From Geodermatophilus obscurus (GTDB lineage Bacteria; Actinomycetota; Actinomycetes; Mycobacteriales; Geodermatophilaceae): DNA of 64,000 nt. The notes under the pieces were generated by a model that saw nothing but the letters and a program-made list of their open reading frames with translations, did not search any database and was not told the DNA's origin. The translations under genes and the position numbers were made by a program. Positions 6,876 through 16,986 of this stretch are shown here, one piece after another (the stretch's first letter is position 1; every line of letters begins with the position of its first letter). The stretch spans positions 1-64,000 of the forward strand of contig NZ_FRDM01000018.1 of the NCBI RefSeq assembly GCF_900143215.1, in the 5' to 3' direction.

Positions 6876-7808
6876 TCAGTCCAGCCCGCCGTAGCTGTGC
6901 AGGCCGGTCGAGACCATGTTCACGTAGAGCAGGTTGAAGACCATGACGGCCAGGCCGACGACGTCGACCCACGCGGCCGGGCGCCCCCGCCAGCCGGCCG
7001 TCGTCCGCGCGTGCAGGTAGCCGGCGTAGACGACCCAGGCGATGAACGCCCAGGTCTCCTTGGGGTCCCAGCCCCAGTACCGGCCCCAGGCGCTCTCCGC
7101 CCAGATGGCCCCGGCGATGACGGCGAAGGTCCAGATCGGGAAGCCGAAGACCGCGGTGCGGTGGGCCACCCGGTCGAGGGTGACCGCACCGGGCAGCCGG
7201 GAGAGGAACGTGCCCTCGGCCTCCGCGCCGCGGGCGTCGGAGCGCAGCTTCAGCAGGTAGAGCACGCTGGCGATGCCGCTGACGAAGAAGATGCCGAAGC
7301 CGAGGATGGCCGTCGAGACGTGCACGGCCAGCCAGCTCGAGCGCAGCGCGGCGACCAGCGGTCCGGTCTCGGTGTAGAGGAACAGCCCGGTGGCGACCAG
7401 GGAGATGACGACCGGCGCGAGCACGAAGGCGCCGATGTCGCGGACGGCCGGGATGCGGACGGCCAGCACCAGGTAGACGACCACGCCGACGAGGACGACG
7501 GCCGTGGCGAACTCGTACATGTTGCCCCAGGGCAGCCGGTCGGCGGCCATCCCGCGGGTGACCAGCACACCGGCGTGCACGGCGGCGCCGAGGACGGTGA
7601 CCGCCAGCCCGGCCAGCCCCCAGCGGTCGGTGCGGGGCGGGGCGGCAGGCGCACCCGCACCGCCGGACCCGGCGGGGACCAGCTGGCGCGCCGGGCGCCG
7701 GCCGAACGCCAGCTGCGCGGAGAACGCCACGACGGCGACCGAGTAGAGCGCGACGGCGATCGAGAACAGCCTGTCCGACAGCTCGGCCAGCGACGGGTCA
7801 ACGGTCAC
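6876..7808 (-). CDS. ccsB: CcsB/CcsA cytochrome c biogenesis protein (system II haem handling)
   Basis: 310-residue integral membrane protein with about eight helices. It carries the tryptophan-rich WWD signature WGRYWGWDPKETWAF of haem-handling proteins and conserved histidines (AAVHAG, AVHVST, VAHRT). With ResB it exports haem and attaches it to apocytochrome c outside the membrane. The GTG start lies inside the end of resB (11-base overlap). It is the last gene of the resA-ccdA-resB-ccsB run. Confidence 0.93.
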   Translation of the reverse strand: MTVDPSLAELSDRLFSIAVALYSVAVVAFSAQLAFGRRPARQLVPAGSGGAGAPAAPPRTDRWGLAGLAVTVLGAAVHAGVLVTRGMAADRLPWGNMYEFATAVVLVGVVVYLVLAVRIPAVRDIGAFVLAPVVISLVATGLFLYTETGPLVAALRSSWLAVHVSTAILGFGIFFVSGIASVLYLLKLRSDARGAEAEGTFLSRLPGAVTLDRVAHRTAVFGFPIWTFAVIAGAIWAESAWGRYWGWDPKETWAFIAWVVYAGYLHARTTAGWRGRPAAWVDVVGLAVMVFNLLYVNMVSTGLHSYGGLD

Positions 7809-9474
7809 TCGGGGGGACCTCCGGTTCCGGTGCGGCCCCGCCGGACGGCGGGGCGGAGGGGGTCGGGGAACGCTCGTCGAGCGCGGCCCGCAGCCGCCCG
7901 GTCAGCTCGGCGAAGGACGTGGCGCTCTCGCCGCCACCCCGCGTCAGCGAACCGACCGACAGCACGGTACCGCCGCCGTCGGGGGCCGGGCCGACGCGGG
8001 CGAAGAAGCGCTCACGGCGCAGCAGGAGCAGCGCGAGCAGGCCGACCAGCAGGGCGATCGCGGCGGCGAGCACCCACACCTGGCCGGGGTCGTGGGAGAA
8101 CTGCAGCGCGGCGAACTGCGAGACGCCGGTGAAGGTGATCGCCGTCCCGTCGGGGAGGGTGAGCGTCTCGCCGACCGCCAGGTTGGCCCGGCCGACCTCG
8201 GCGAGCCGGCCGCGCTCGATCTGGCTGGCGTCGAGGGAGTAGACCGACTGCGGCAGGCCGGAGTCCAGGCCGAGGTAGCCCTGGTAGGCCAGGACCGCCA
8301 CCTGCGGGTTCAGCGGCCGCGGGTCGATCGAGGTCAGCACGCCGCCCTGCATCAGCCCGGTCGGGGCGAAGAAGCCCTCGAGGGCCAGCTGGTCCTCCAC
8401 GCCGGCGCCGAGGTCGGGCAGCTTGAGCGCGCCCTCGCTGGACATCGTCGTCTGGTCCGAGGGCAGGAACGGCGCCGAGACGTCGGTGAACGCCGTCCCG
8501 TCGGCCAGGGTGACGGTGAACCGCGGCGCGTAGCCGTGGCCGGTGACGTACACCCGGTCGCCGTCGAGCCGGAGCGGGTCGTTGACGCCGATGGTCGCCG
8601 GCTCCCCCTCCTCGCCGGGGCCGCCGTAGCGGATGTCGGCGGTGTAGGAGGCCGCGGTCAGGTCCTCCTCGTACTCCGCGCGGAAGTCCTCGAGGTCGAT
8701 GCAGAGCGGGCTGAGGTCACCGCTGTCGACCAGCGCGCCCGAGGAGTGCGTGTCGTACTGCTGGAAGGCGTTGCAGAAGCCCTGGCCCTCGGTGACCAGG
8801 ATGCTGCCCTCGTAGCCCCACAGCTTGCCGCCGGCCAGGCCGAGCAGCAGCGCCACCAGGGACAGGTGGAACAGCAGGTTGCCGGTCTCCTTCCAGAAGC
8901 CCTTCTCCGCGGAGAGCTCCGGGCCGTTGCCGCTGGACCCGGCGGAGTCGGCGTGGCCGGTCTCCCGACGGACGACGCGGAAGCGCCGCACCCGCAGCTC
9001 CTCCTCGACCACGTCGAGGGCGGCCGGGCCGGTCAGGGGGGTGGCCAGCTCGGCGGAGTCGGGCAGCCGCTGCAGCCGGCGCGGCGCGGGCGGCGGAGCG
9101 GCCCGCAGCGCGCGGACGTGCTCGGCCAGCCGGGGGACGACGCAGCCGATGAGCGAGACGAACAGCAGCAGGTAGACCGCGGCGAACCACGGCGAGCCGA
9201 AGACGTCGAAGGCGTAGAGCCGGTCGAGCACCGGCGCCAGCGTCGGGTGGTCGGCGAAGTACTGCCGGACGGCGTTCTGGTTCAGCGAGCGCTGCGGCAG
9301 CAGCGACCCCGGGATCGCCGCCAGCGCCAGCAGGAACAGCAGGACGATCGCCGTCCGCATCGCGGTCAGCCGGCGCCACCAGCGGAGCCACAGGCCCCGG
9401 ACGCGGGTGCCGAGGGAGGGTCGGGCGGGGGGCGGCGGCGCCGGAGCCGGCCGCGGCGGGGCGGTGGTGGTCAC
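7798..9474 (-). CDS. resB: ResB/Ccs1 cytochrome c biogenesis protein
   Basis: 558 residues. After a Pro-rich start come three hydrophobic helices (ALAAIPGSLLPQRSLNQNAV region, a second near residue 85, a third at LLFHLSLVALLLGLAGGKLW), then a large extracytoplasmic domain and a final helix (VWVLAAAIALLVGLLALLLL). This is the ResB layout. It partners CcsB in system II cytochrome c maturation. The GTG start overlaps the ccdA stop by GTGA. Confidence 0.93.
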   Translation of the reverse strand: MTTTAPPRPAPAPPPPARPSLGTRVRGLWLRWWRRLTAMRTAIVLLFLLALAAIPGSLLPQRSLNQNAVRQYFADHPTLAPVLDRLYAFDVFGSPWFAAVYLLLFVSLIGCVVPRLAEHVRALRAAPPPAPRRLQRLPDSAELATPLTGPAALDVVEEELRVRRFRVVRRETGHADSAGSSGNGPELSAEKGFWKETGNLLFHLSLVALLLGLAGGKLWGYEGSILVTEGQGFCNAFQQYDTHSSGALVDSGDLSPLCIDLEDFRAEYEEDLTAASYTADIRYGGPGEEGEPATIGVNDPLRLDGDRVYVTGHGYAPRFTVTLADGTAFTDVSAPFLPSDQTTMSSEGALKLPDLGAGVEDQLALEGFFAPTGLMQGGVLTSIDPRPLNPQVAVLAYQGYLGLDSGLPQSVYSLDASQIERGRLAEVGRANLAVGETLTLPDGTAITFTGVSQFAALQFSHDPGQVWVLAAAIALLVGLLALLLLRRERFFARVGPAPDGGGTVLSVGSLTRGGGESATSFAELTGRLRAALDERSPTPSAPPSGGAAPEPEVPPSDR

Positions 9475-10295
9475 AGGACGCTCTCCGCGAAGCCGTTGGC
9501 GGCCAGCCAGCCCTGCAGCCAGCGCATCATCTCGGTCCAGGCGCCGGTGACCAGCAGCAGGCCGACCACCACGAGGACGACGCCGCCGAACCGGGTGACC
9601 GCCCGCGCGTGCCGGCGCAGGAACGACGTGGCGCCCATGGCCCAGCGGGCGCCGAGCGCGACCAGCACGAACGGCACGCCCAGGCCCAGGCAGTAGGCCA
9701 GCCCGAGCAGCGCGCCGCGGCCGGCGGTGGCCTCCTGGAAGGCGAGGTTCTGCACCGCGGCGAGCGTCGGGCCCAGGCACGGCGTCCAGCCCAGCCCGAA
9801 GACGACGCCGAGCAGCGGGGCCCCGGCCAGCCCGGTCGCCGGCCGGAACGCCACCCGCCTGGTGCGCTGCAGCAGCGGCAGCCAGCCGAGGAAGCCCAGC
9901 CCGACCAGGACGGTGACGACGCCGAGCACGCGGGTGATCTCGTCGTTGTACTGCAGCAGCAGCCGGCCCAGGCCGCCGACCGCCGTGCTGATGGTGACGA
10001 AGACGGCGGTGAAGCCGAGCACGAACAGCACCGCGCCGAGCACCATCCGTCCGCGGGGCGAGCGCTCGTCGGTGCGGACCGCCACCGCCGTGCCGCCGGA
10101 GCCCTGGACCGCCGGTGCGGGAGCCGGCACGGCACGGGTGCCGGAGCCGACCAGGCCGGTGACGTAGGACAGGTATCCGGGCACCAGGGGCAGCACGCAG
10201 GGCGAGGCGAAGCTGACCAGCCCGACCAGGGCGGCGACCGCGGCGGCCACGAGCAGCGGCCCGTCGGCCACCAGGCCGCTGAAGGTCTCCCCCAT
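9471..10295 (-). CDS. ccdA: CcdA thiol-disulfide transporter
   Basis: 274-residue, six-helix membrane protein of the DsbD/CcdA family. It carries reductant across the membrane for the ResA-type thioredoxin. The two redox cysteines are in SFASPCVLPLVPGY (Cys33) and GWTPCLGPTLAAV (Cys173). A Pro/Ala-rich loop of about 30 residues separates the first helices. Its ATG overlaps the stop of the upstream thioredoxin gene by one base (TGATG), so translation is coupled. Confidence 0.94.
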   Translation of the reverse strand: MGETFSGLVADGPLLVAAAVAALVGLVSFASPCVLPLVPGYLSYVTGLVGSGTRAVPAPAPAVQGSGGTAVAVRTDERSPRGRMVLGAVLFVLGFTAVFVTISTAVGGLGRLLLQYNDEITRVLGVVTVLVGLGFLGWLPLLQRTRRVAFRPATGLAGAPLLGVVFGLGWTPCLGPTLAAVQNLAFQEATAGRGALLGLAYCLGLGVPFVLVALGARWAMGATSFLRRHARAVTRFGGVVLVVVGLLLVTGAWTEMMRWLQGWLAANGFAESVL

Positions 10296-10870
10296 CAGCC
10301 CTCCTCGGCCATCAGCAGGTCGAGCACCGCACGCAGGTCCTCCTGCGCGACCGCGCCGGTGTAGACCGCGGCCACCCGCCCCTGCGCGTCGAGCACGATG
10401 GTGGACGGGATGGCGTTGGCCGGGTAGTCCCGGAACGCCAGCGCCACCTCGCCCCGCGGGTCGTGCAGCGAGGGGAACTCGATGCCGAAGCTGTCCTCGA
10501 ACGCGCGGGCCAGCTGGTCGGTGTCCTTCACGTTGACGCCCAGGAACTGCACGCCCCGGTCGCGCACCTCGGCGTGGACCTCCTGGAACTCCGGCGACTC
10601 CACCCGGCACGGCGCGCACCAGGAGCCCCAGAAGTTGACCACCGCGATGCCGCCGTCGAGCTCGGTGGAGTCGAAGTCGCCGCCGTCGAGCAGGGTGCCG
10701 GAGAACTCCGGCGCGGCGGCGCGCTCGCCGGACGGGATGACCTCGCCGGCCGGGGTGCCCTGGACGAAGCGGAACTCCCCGCCGTTGTTGACGTCGACGG
10801 CGCCGTCGCCGGTGGCGCAGCCGGTGAGCAGCAGCGCACCCACCAGGGCGCCGAGCAGCCCTCGCCTCAT
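10295..10870 (-). CDS. resA: ResA-like lipoprotein thioredoxin
   Basis: 191 residues. Lipoprotein signal peptide with lipobox LLTGC, then a TlpA/ResA thioredoxin fold with active site NFWGSWCAPCRVESPEF. It probably keeps the haem-binding cysteines of apocytochrome c reduced outside the membrane, fed by CcdA. Its ATG overlaps the stop of the phosphatase gene by ATGA. Confidence 0.92.
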   Translation of the reverse strand: MRRGLLGALVGALLLTGCATGDGAVDVNNGGEFRFVQGTPAGEVIPSGERAAAPEFSGTLLDGGDFDSTELDGGIAVVNFWGSWCAPCRVESPEFQEVHAEVRDRGVQFLGVNVKDTDQLARAFEDSFGIEFPSLHDPRGEVALAFRDYPANAIPSTIVLDAQGRVAAVYTGAVAQEDLRAVLDLLMAEEG

Positions 10871-11502
10871 GCCCCGGGCACCGCGTCGGGGGGTGTGGCG
10901 CCGGCGGGCTCCGCGTAGGACAGCCCCACGAAGTGGTCGCCGTCGTAGGTCAGCGAGGTGATGCTGGCCAGGCCGCACTGCCGACGGCGCGGGTCGTGGG
11001 CGTAGCGGCGTCCCTCCAGGTGCAGCCGCAGCGTCCAGATCGGCAGCTGGTGGCTGACGCAGACCGCCGCGGCGCCGCGGGCGGCGTCCCGGGCGGCCTC
11101 GACCGCGGCCAGCATCCGCGCGGCGATCTCGACGTAGGGCTCGCCCCACGAGGGGCGCATCGGGTTGCGCAGCTTCCACCAGTGCTGTGGCGAGCGCAGC
11201 GCGCCGTCCCCCACACCGACCCGCAGCCCCTCGAAGGCGTTACCGGCCTCGATGAGCCGGTCGTCGGTCTCGACCGGCAGGTCGAGCTTGCCGGCGATCG
11301 GCGCGGCCGTCTGCTGCGCGCGCTCGAGCGGGCTGGAGACGACGTGGGTGAGCCCCTTGTCGCCGAGCCACTCCGCGGCGGCGAGCGCCATCGCCTCGCC
11401 GGTCTCGGACAGCCGGTAGCCGGGCAGCCGGCCGTAGAGCACCTTCTCGGGGTTGAACACCTCGCCGTGGCGCAGCAGGTGGACGACGGTGGTCTCGGCC
11501 AT
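10867..11502 (-). CDS. Histidine phosphatase (phosphoglycerate mutase family)
   Basis: 211 residues with the branch-2 catalytic motif VHLLRHGEV (Arg11-His12) and a second histidine in CVSHQLPIW. Family members dephosphorylate small molecules; this one stays between hemL and the cytochrome c genes, as Rv0525 does in M. tuberculosis. The substrate is unknown. Start ATG overlaps the hemL stop (TGATG). Confidence 0.87.
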   Translation of the reverse strand: MAETTVVHLLRHGEVFNPEKVLYGRLPGYRLSETGEAMALAAAEWLGDKGLTHVVSSPLERAQQTAAPIAGKLDLPVETDDRLIEAGNAFEGLRVGVGDGALRSPQHWWKLRNPMRPSWGEPYVEIAARMLAAVEAARDAARGAAAVCVSHQLPIWTLRLHLEGRRYAHDPRRRQCGLASITSLTYDGDHFVGLSYAEPAGATPPDAVPGA

Positions 11503-12887
11503 CAGGTGCTCATCCCGGTGGCGGCGTCGGCCGGCTCCTCGGCCGGCGGGGCGGACGACGGGTCGACGGCCGCCGCGGCGCGGGCGGCAGCCGGGAGGGC
11601 CTCGAGGACCCGCTCCACGGCCTCGTCGTCGAGCGCGGCGCTGACGAACCACGACTCGAACGCCGAGGGCGGCAGGTAGACGCCGCGGGCGAGCATGGCG
11701 TGGAAGAAGGCGGTGTAGCGGGCGGCGTCCTGCGAGCGGGCGTCGTCGTAGTCGCGCACCTGCCGCTCGTCGGGGACGAAGAAGACCGAGAACATCGAGC
11801 CGGCCTGCTGGACCCGGTGCGGGACGCCGGCGGCGAACAGCGCGGCGCTGGCCGCTCCGCGCAGGGTGACGGCGACCTGGTCGCAGCGGGCGTAGACCTC
11901 GGGGGTGCAGTGCCGCAGCGTGGTCAGGCCCGCGGCGACCGCGACCGGGTTCCCCGACAGCGTGCCCGCCTGGTAGACCGGCCCGGCCGGCGCCAGGTGC
12001 TCCATGAGGTCGGCGCGGCCGCCGAAGGCCGCGGCCGGCAGCCCGCCGCCCATGACCTTGCCGAAGGTCATCAGGTCGGCGTCCACCGGGTCCAGGCCGT
12101 ACCAGCCGGAGCGGGAGACGCGGAAGCCGGTCATGACCTCGTCGACGATCAGCAGCGCGCCGTGCGCCGCGGTGACCCGGCGCAGCGCCTGGTTGAAGCC
12201 GTCCAGCGGGGGGACGACGCCCATGTTGCCGACCGCGGCCTCGGTGATGACCGCGGCGATCTCGCTGCCCCGCTCGGCGAAGACGGCCTCCACCGCGGCC
12301 GCGTCGTTGTAGGGCAGGACGACGGTGTCGGCGGCGGCACCGGTCGTGACGCCGGGGGTGTCGGGCAGGCCGAGGGTCGCCACGCCGGAGCCGGCCGAGG
12401 CCAGCAGCGCGTCGACGTGGCCGTGGTAGCAGCCGGCGAACTTGACGACGACCCGACGTCCGGTGACGCCGCGGGCCAGTCGCACCGCTGAGAGCACCGC
12501 CTCGGTGCCGGAGTTGACCAGCCGCACCTCCTCCACCGGGGGCATCCGGCGGACGATCTCCTCGGCCAGTTCCACCTCGCCCTCGGTGGGGGCGCCGAAC
12601 GTCAGGCCGCGGCGGGCGGCGGCGGTGACCGCCTCGACGACCGCCGGGTGGGCGTGGCCGAGGATCAGCGGCCCCCACGAGGCGACGAGGTCGACGTAGC
12701 GGCGACCGTCGGCGTCGGTGAGGTACGCGCCCTGGCCCTGGGCCATGAAGCGCGGGGTGCCGCCGACGGCGCCGAAGGCGCGCACGGGCGAGTTCACCCC
12801 GCCCGGGGTGACCCGCTGCGCGCGGCCGAACAGGTCGGCCGACGCGGGGGCCTCGTAGGCGTACGGAGGGCTGTCCAGCGAGGTCAC
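11502..12887 (-). CDS. hemL: HemL, glutamate-1-semialdehyde 2,1-aminomutase
   Basis: PLP enzyme that makes 5-aminolevulinate from glutamate-1-semialdehyde, the step after HemA. 461 residues. PLP lysine in [11 protein letters not shown] (Lys277); NSGTEAV and VDEVMTGFR are family signatures. The C-terminal 30 or so residues are an Ala/Pro/Glu-rich tail beyond the usual end. GTG start overlaps the upstream stop by GTGA. Confidence 0.96.
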   Translation of the reverse strand: MTSLDSPPYAYEAPASADLFGRAQRVTPGGVNSPVRAFGAVGGTPRFMAQGQGAYLTDADGRRYVDLVASWGPLILGHAHPAVVEAVTAAARRGLTFGAPTEGEVELAEEIVRRMPPVEEVRLVNSGTEAVLSAVRLARGVTGRRVVVKFAGCYHGHVDALLASAGSGVATLGLPDTPGVTTGAAADTVVLPYNDAAAVEAVFAERGSEIAAVITEAAVGNMGVVPPLDGFNQALRRVTAAHGALLIVDEVMTGFRVSRSGWYGLDPVDADLMTFGKVMGGGLPAAAFGGRADLMEHLAPAGPVYQAGTLSGNPVAVAAGLTTLRHCTPEVYARCDQVAVTLRGAASAALFAAGVPHRVQQAGSMFSVFFVPDERQVRDYDDARSQDAARYTAFFHAMLARGVYLPPSAFESWFVSAALDDEAVERVLEALPAAARAAAAVDPSSAPPAEEPADAATGMST

Positions 12888-13384
12888 GACCCCAGTGTCC
12901 CCTGCCTCCCCGGCGCGCCGCCGGGGACGTCCGACACAGCCGCGAGCAGTGCCGCGGCGAGCGCGGCGGGGTCGCGGGTGGGCACGAGCACGGTGCGCCC
13001 ATCAGTGGTGCGCAGGGGCAGACCGGAGCGGCCGCGGGGCAGCGACCAGCCGCCGCCGAGGACCGGGGCGCCGGCGTCCACCCCCGCCGTCCCGGCGCCG
13101 ACCGCGCGCAGGTGCGCGGCGTCGACCGCGGCCAGAGGCACGCGCTCGGGGCCGACCGACAGCGCCGGCTCGTCGCCGGCGGCGTCGACCCGCACCGTCC
13201 AGGCACGGCGGGCGGAGACGACACCGGTCCCCGCCACGCCCAGGACGGCGACCACCGCCAGGACCCGCACGAGCGGCGGCAGGTCGGGGCCGGGTAGGAC
13301 GGCGGCCAGGACGACGAGGAGCCCGAGGACCCCGGCGACCAGCCAGAACGGCCGCCAGGAGCCCCCGGGCTCGTCGTAGGACAT
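12884..13384 (-). CDS. DUF3093-like membrane protein
   Basis: 166 residues. Two transmembrane helices (about 14-32 and 39-58) are followed by [21 protein letters not shown] and, near the C-terminus, [21 protein letters not shown]. This resembles DUF3093 proteins, which carry a PH-like soluble part. Function unknown. It sits between hemB and hemL in the haem run. Confidence 0.65.
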   Translation of the reverse strand: MSYDEPGGSWRPFWLVAGVLGLLVVLAAVLPGPDLPPLVRVLAVVAVLGVAGTGVVSARRAWTVRVDAAGDEPALSVGPERVPLAAVDAAHLRAVGAGTAGVDAGAPVLGGGWSLPRGRSGLPLRTTDGRTVLVPTRDPAALAAALLAAVSDVPGGAPGRQGTLGS

Positions 13385-13395
13385 CAGCGCTAGCG

Positions 13396-14427
13396 CTAGG
13401 GGCGGGTGCGGGACAACCACTGCGCCGCTTCCACCGCCCAGTAGGTGAGCACGGTGCCCGCGCCCGCCCGGCGGATGGCGGTGAGGGTCTCCAGGATCGC
13501 CCGCTGCCGGTCCACCCAGCCGTTCGCGGCGGCCGCCTCGAGCATCGCGTACTCGCCGCTGACCTGGTAGGCGCTGACCGGGACGTCGACGGCGTCGGCG
13601 ACCCGGGCGACGATGTCCAGGTAGGGCAGCGCCGGCTTGACCATGACCGCGTCGGCGCCCTCGGCGAGGTCCTGCGCCACCTCGCGCAGCGCCTCGTCGG
13701 CGTTGGGCGGGTCCATCTGGTAGGTCGAGCGGTCGCCGAACTGCGGCGCTCCCTCGGCCGCCTCGCGGAACGGGCCGTAGAAGCCCGAGGCGTACTTGGC
13801 GGCGTAGGCCAGGATCGGCGTCTCCTGGAACGCGGCGCCGTCCAGCGCCCGCCGGATGGCCGCGACCTGGCCGTCCATCATCCCGCTGGGGGCGATCACG
13901 TGCGCTCCGGCCTGGGCCTGGGCGATCGCGACGGCGGCGTAGCGGTCCAGCGTCGGGTCGTTGTCGACGACGAGCTCCCCGCCCTGCCCCCGGACCCCAC
14001 CCCTGGCCGGGGTGACCAGCCCGCAGTGCCCGTGGTCGGTGTACTCGCACAGGCACAGGTCGGCCATGAGCACCAGCTCGTCGCCGAGGTCGGCGCGCAG
14101 CTGCTTCAGGGCGACGTTGACGACGCCGTCGGCGGCGTCGGCCTGGGAGCCGACGGCGTCCTTCTCCGACGGGATGCCGAAGAGGATCAGCCCGCCGATG
14201 CCGGCCTGGGCCGCCTCGTGCGCGGCCTTGCGCAGCGACTCGGTCGTGTGCTGGACGACGCCGGGCATCGAGCTGATCGGCTGCGGCTCGTCGATGCCCT
14301 GCTTGACGAACACCGGCAGCACGAGGTCGGCCGGGGCCAGCCGCGTCTGCGCGGTGAGCCGTCGCAGCGCGGGCGTCGACCGCAGCCGACGCCCGCGGGC
14401 GAACCCGGGACTGGCGCCTCCGGTCAC
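13396..14427 (-). CDS. hemB: HemB, porphobilinogen synthase
   Basis: Condenses two 5-aminolevulinate molecules to porphobilinogen. 343 residues. Metal site cysteines in ADLCLCEYTDHGHCG (Cys125, Cys127, Cys135) suggest a zinc-type enzyme. The two active-site lysines are Lys211 (AAKYASGFYGPFR) and Lys264 (VMVKPALPYLD, Schiff base). GTG start overlaps the hemD stop by GTGA. The palindrome AGCGCTAGCGCT lies at its 3' end (about 13386-13397). Confidence 0.96.
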   Translation of the reverse strand: MTGGASPGFARGRRLRSTPALRRLTAQTRLAPADLVLPVFVKQGIDEPQPISSMPGVVQHTTESLRKAAHEAAQAGIGGLILFGIPSEKDAVGSQADAADGVVNVALKQLRADLGDELVLMADLCLCEYTDHGHCGLVTPARGGVRGQGGELVVDNDPTLDRYAAVAIAQAQAGAHVIAPSGMMDGQVAAIRRALDGAAFQETPILAYAAKYASGFYGPFREAAEGAPQFGDRSTYQMDPPNADEALREVAQDLAEGADAVMVKPALPYLDIVARVADAVDVPVSAYQVSGEYAMLEAAAANGWVDRQRAILETLTAIRRAGAGTVLTYWAVEAAQWLSRTRP

Positions 14428-15962
14428 TCGTCCGCCTCGCGCAGCGACAGCGCGTGCTCGGCCAGCGCGTCCACCAGCGGGCCCACCGCGGCGGTCTCCG
14501 GCTGGACGTCCACCCGCAGGCCGAACTCCTGCGCGGTGGCCGCGGTCTGCGGGCCGATCACCGCCACGACGGTCTTCGCGTGCGGCTTGCCGGCGATGCC
14601 GACCAGGTTGCGCACGGTGCTCGACGAGGTGAAGCACACCGCGTCGAAGCCGCCGCCCTTGATCGCCTCGCGCACCGGGGCGGGCGGCGGGGCGGCCCGG
14701 ACGGTGCGGTAGGCGGTGACGTCGTCGATCTCCCAGCCGCGCTCCTTGAGGCCCGCGGCGAGGGTCTCGGTGGCGATGTCGGCGCGGGGCAGCAGCACCC
14801 GGTCGATCGGGTCGAGCACGTCGTCGTACTCGGGGAAGTCGGCCAGCAGGCCCTCGCTGGACTGCTCCCCGCTGGGCACCAGCTCCGGCACGATGCCGAA
14901 GGCGCGCACCGCGTCGGCGGTGGACTCCCCGACGCAGGCCACCTTGACGCCGGCGAACGCGCGGGCGTCCAGGCCGAGCTCGACGAACTTCTCGCGCACG
15001 GCCTTCACCGCGTTGACCGAGGTGAAGACGATCCAGCCGTAGCGGCCGGTGACCAGGCCCTTGATGGCGCGGTCCATCTGCGCCGGGCTGCGCGGCGGCT
15101 CCACGGCGATGGTCGGCACCTCGACCGGGACGGCGCCGTACGACCGCAGCCGGTCGCTCATCTCGCCGGCCTGGTCCTTGGTGCGCGGCACCAGCACCCG
15201 CCAGCCGAACAGCGGCCGGCTCTCCCACCAGGACAGCCGGGCGCGCTTGTCGACGGCCGACCCGACGGTGGCCACGACCGGGCCGCTGACGGAGTCCAGC
15301 CCGGCGGTCTTCTCGGCGACGGCGGCGAGCTTGGCCACCACGCTCCGCTGCCCGGTGCCCGAGCCGCCGGTGGTGACGACGACCGCGGTGCTGCCGGACA
15401 GTCCGCCTTCGACCAGCCGCGCGGCGGCGTCGGGGAGGTCCTCGGCGTTGCCCTGGAGCACCAGCGGCGCGTCCAGGCTCTTGGCTGCGGCGGCCAGCGC
15501 CGTCAGGTCGGCCTCGCCACCGCGCAGGTCCGCGGTCAGCGAGGTGCCGCCCAGCGCGACGCCGGCGAACGCCGGGACGGCGGTCTGCGAGGCGACGCCG
15601 GGGACGACGTCGAACCCGACCGAGGTGCGGCCCACGGCCAGCACCTCCTTGACCACGGCGTCGGAGGTGAACGGGTCGCCGGCGACCAGCCGGACGACGG
15701 TGCCGCCGGTCCGGGCGGCGGTCACGGCGGCCTTGGCGACCTCCGCCGGCTCCCCGGTCGCGGGGGTCAGCTCGAGCTCCGGCCGGTCGGCGCGGACGGC
15801 CTCGGCGATCGCCGGCGGGACGTCGGCGTCGACGAGGACGGCGTGCGCGTCGGCGAGCGCCGCGGTCGCCCGGGCGGTGAGCATCCCGGGGTCGCCCGGG
15901 CCGGCGCCGACGAAGACGACCGTGCCGGTCGTCCCGCCGTTCTGCTTGCGGAAGCGCGTCAT
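14424..15962 (-). CDS. hemD: HemD, uroporphyrinogen-III synthase fused to a divergent SUMT-like domain
   Basis: 512 residues, two domains. Residues about 12-240 resemble uroporphyrinogen-III methyltransferase (VGAGPGDPGMLTARA, RLVAGDPF), but the usual FGRG motif after GDPF is missing, so methylation is doubtful. Residues about 250-505 are the HemD synthase (LVPRTKDQAGEMSDRLRSYG, FTSVNAV, VCFTSSSTVRNL, VVAVIGPQTA), which closes the tetrapyrrole ring. This fusion is the normal actinobacterial HemD form. It begins 85 bases after hemC, the only sizeable gap in the run between hemA and hemB. Confidence 0.92.
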   Translation of the reverse strand: MTRFRKQNGGTTGTVVFVGAGPGDPGMLTARATAALADAHAVLVDADVPPAIAEAVRADRPELELTPATGEPAEVAKAAVTAARTGGTVVRLVAGDPFTSDAVVKEVLAVGRTSVGFDVVPGVASQTAVPAFAGVALGGTSLTADLRGGEADLTALAAAAKSLDAPLVLQGNAEDLPDAAARLVEGGLSGSTAVVVTTGGSGTGQRSVVAKLAAVAEKTAGLDSVSGPVVATVGSAVDKRARLSWWESRPLFGWRVLVPRTKDQAGEMSDRLRSYGAVPVEVPTIAVEPPRSPAQMDRAIKGLVTGRYGWIVFTSVNAVKAVREKFVELGLDARAFAGVKVACVGESTADAVRAFGIVPELVPSGEQSSEGLLADFPEYDDVLDPIDRVLLPRADIATETLAAGLKERGWEIDDVTAYRTVRAAPPPAPVREAIKGGGFDAVCFTSSSTVRNLVGIAGKPHAKTVVAVIGPQTAATAQEFGLRVDVQPETAAVGPLVDALAEHALSLREADE

Positions 15963-16011
15963 CGCGTGCTCCTGGGTAGGGCCCTGACGGGCTGGTGTGC
16001 GGGGGTACGGG

Positions 16012-16035
16012 GGGCCGGGGGCTGCTGCCCGGCCC
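16012..16035. terminator. GC-rich hairpin between hemC and hemD
   Basis: GGGCCGGG and CCCGGCCC, 8 base pairs with an 8-base loop, in the 85-base hemC-hemD gap. No U-tract. It could weaken read-through or protect mRNA ends. Confidence 0.4.
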
Positions 16036-16047
16036 GGAGGGTGCAGC

Positions 16048-16986
16048 TCACCGGGACGCCGCCATCAGCTCGGCGGCTCCCCGGTCGAGGAGTTCTGCGG
16101 CGAGCTCGCGGCCGAGCCGCTCGGCCTCGGGAGGCGGTCCGGTGATCGAGCCGCGGACTCCGTCGCTGCCGTCGAGCGCGGTGACCGAGGCGCGGAGGAA
16201 CATCTCGGGGCCGTCCTCGCCCTCGGCCAGCTCGGCGTAGGCGGCGACCGGCGCGCTGCAGCCGGCCTCCAGGGCCGCCAGCGTCGTCCGCTCGGCGACC
16301 ACGCAGGCACGGGTGCCGGCGTCGTCGAGGGCGGCGAGCAGCTGCCGGGTCCGCTCGTCGTGGCTGCGGCACTCCACGGCCAGCGCGCCCTGCGCCGGCG
16401 CGGGGAGGACCTGCAGCGGGTCGAGGGTCTCGGTGACCGCCGACAGCCGGCCGAGCCGGGACAGCCCGGCGCGGGCGAGCACGACGGCGTCCAGGTCGCC
16501 CGGCACGACCCGGGCCAGGCGGGTGTCGACGTTGCCGCGGATCGGCACCACCTCGAGGCCCAGACCCAGCGCGCGCAGCTGGGCGACGCGGCGCGGGGCG
16601 CCGGTGCCCACCCTCGATCCCGACGGCAGCTCGCCGAGGGTGAGGCCGTCGCGGGCGACCAGCGCGTCGCGCGGGTCCTCCCGGGGCGGGATGGCGGCGA
16701 TGGTCAGCCCCGGCTCGGGCAGCGTCGGCAGGTCCTTGTAGCTGTGGACGGCGACGTCGACGGTGCCCTCGAGCAGCGCCTGCCGGATCGCCGCCACGAA
16801 GACACCCGTGCCGCCGAGCTGGGCGATCGCGGCCGAGGAGCGGTCGCCCTCGGTGCTGATGGGCACGAGCTCGACCGGGACGCCGCCGGCCGCGGTGATC
16901 GCGTCGGCGACGGTCCGCGACTGGGTGGTCGCAAGCCGGCTGGCGCGGGTGCCCAGCCGGAGCGTGCCGGTGGTGGTCGCCGTCAT
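16048..16986 (-). CDS. hemC: HemC, hydroxymethylbilane synthase
   Basis: Polymerises four porphobilinogens to hydroxymethylbilane. 312 residues. Asp85 in HSYKDLPT is the catalytic aspartate, and Cys243 in LEAGCSAPV is the attachment site of the dipyrromethane cofactor. ATG overlaps the hemA stop by ATGA. Confidence 0.96.
   Translation of the reverse strand: MTATTTGTLRLGTRASRLATTQSRTVADAITAAGGVPVELVPISTEGDRSSAAIAQLGGTGVFVAAIRQALLEGTVDVAVHSYKDLPTLPEPGLTIAAIPPREDPRDALVARDGLTLGELPSGSRVGTGAPRRVAQLRALGLGLEVVPIRGNVDTRLARVVPGDLDAVVLARAGLSRLGRLSAVTETLDPLQVLPAPAQGALAVECRSHDERTRQLLAALDDAGTRACVVAERTTLAALEAGCSAPVAAYAELAEGEDGPEMFLRASVTALDGSDGVRGSITGPPPEAERLGRELAAELLDRGAAELMAASR

Noticed and set aside
14424-15962. 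HemD N-terminal SUMT domain as evidence of an abnormal fusion
   Set aside because: The divergent SUMT-HemD fusion is the usual form in actinobacteria.
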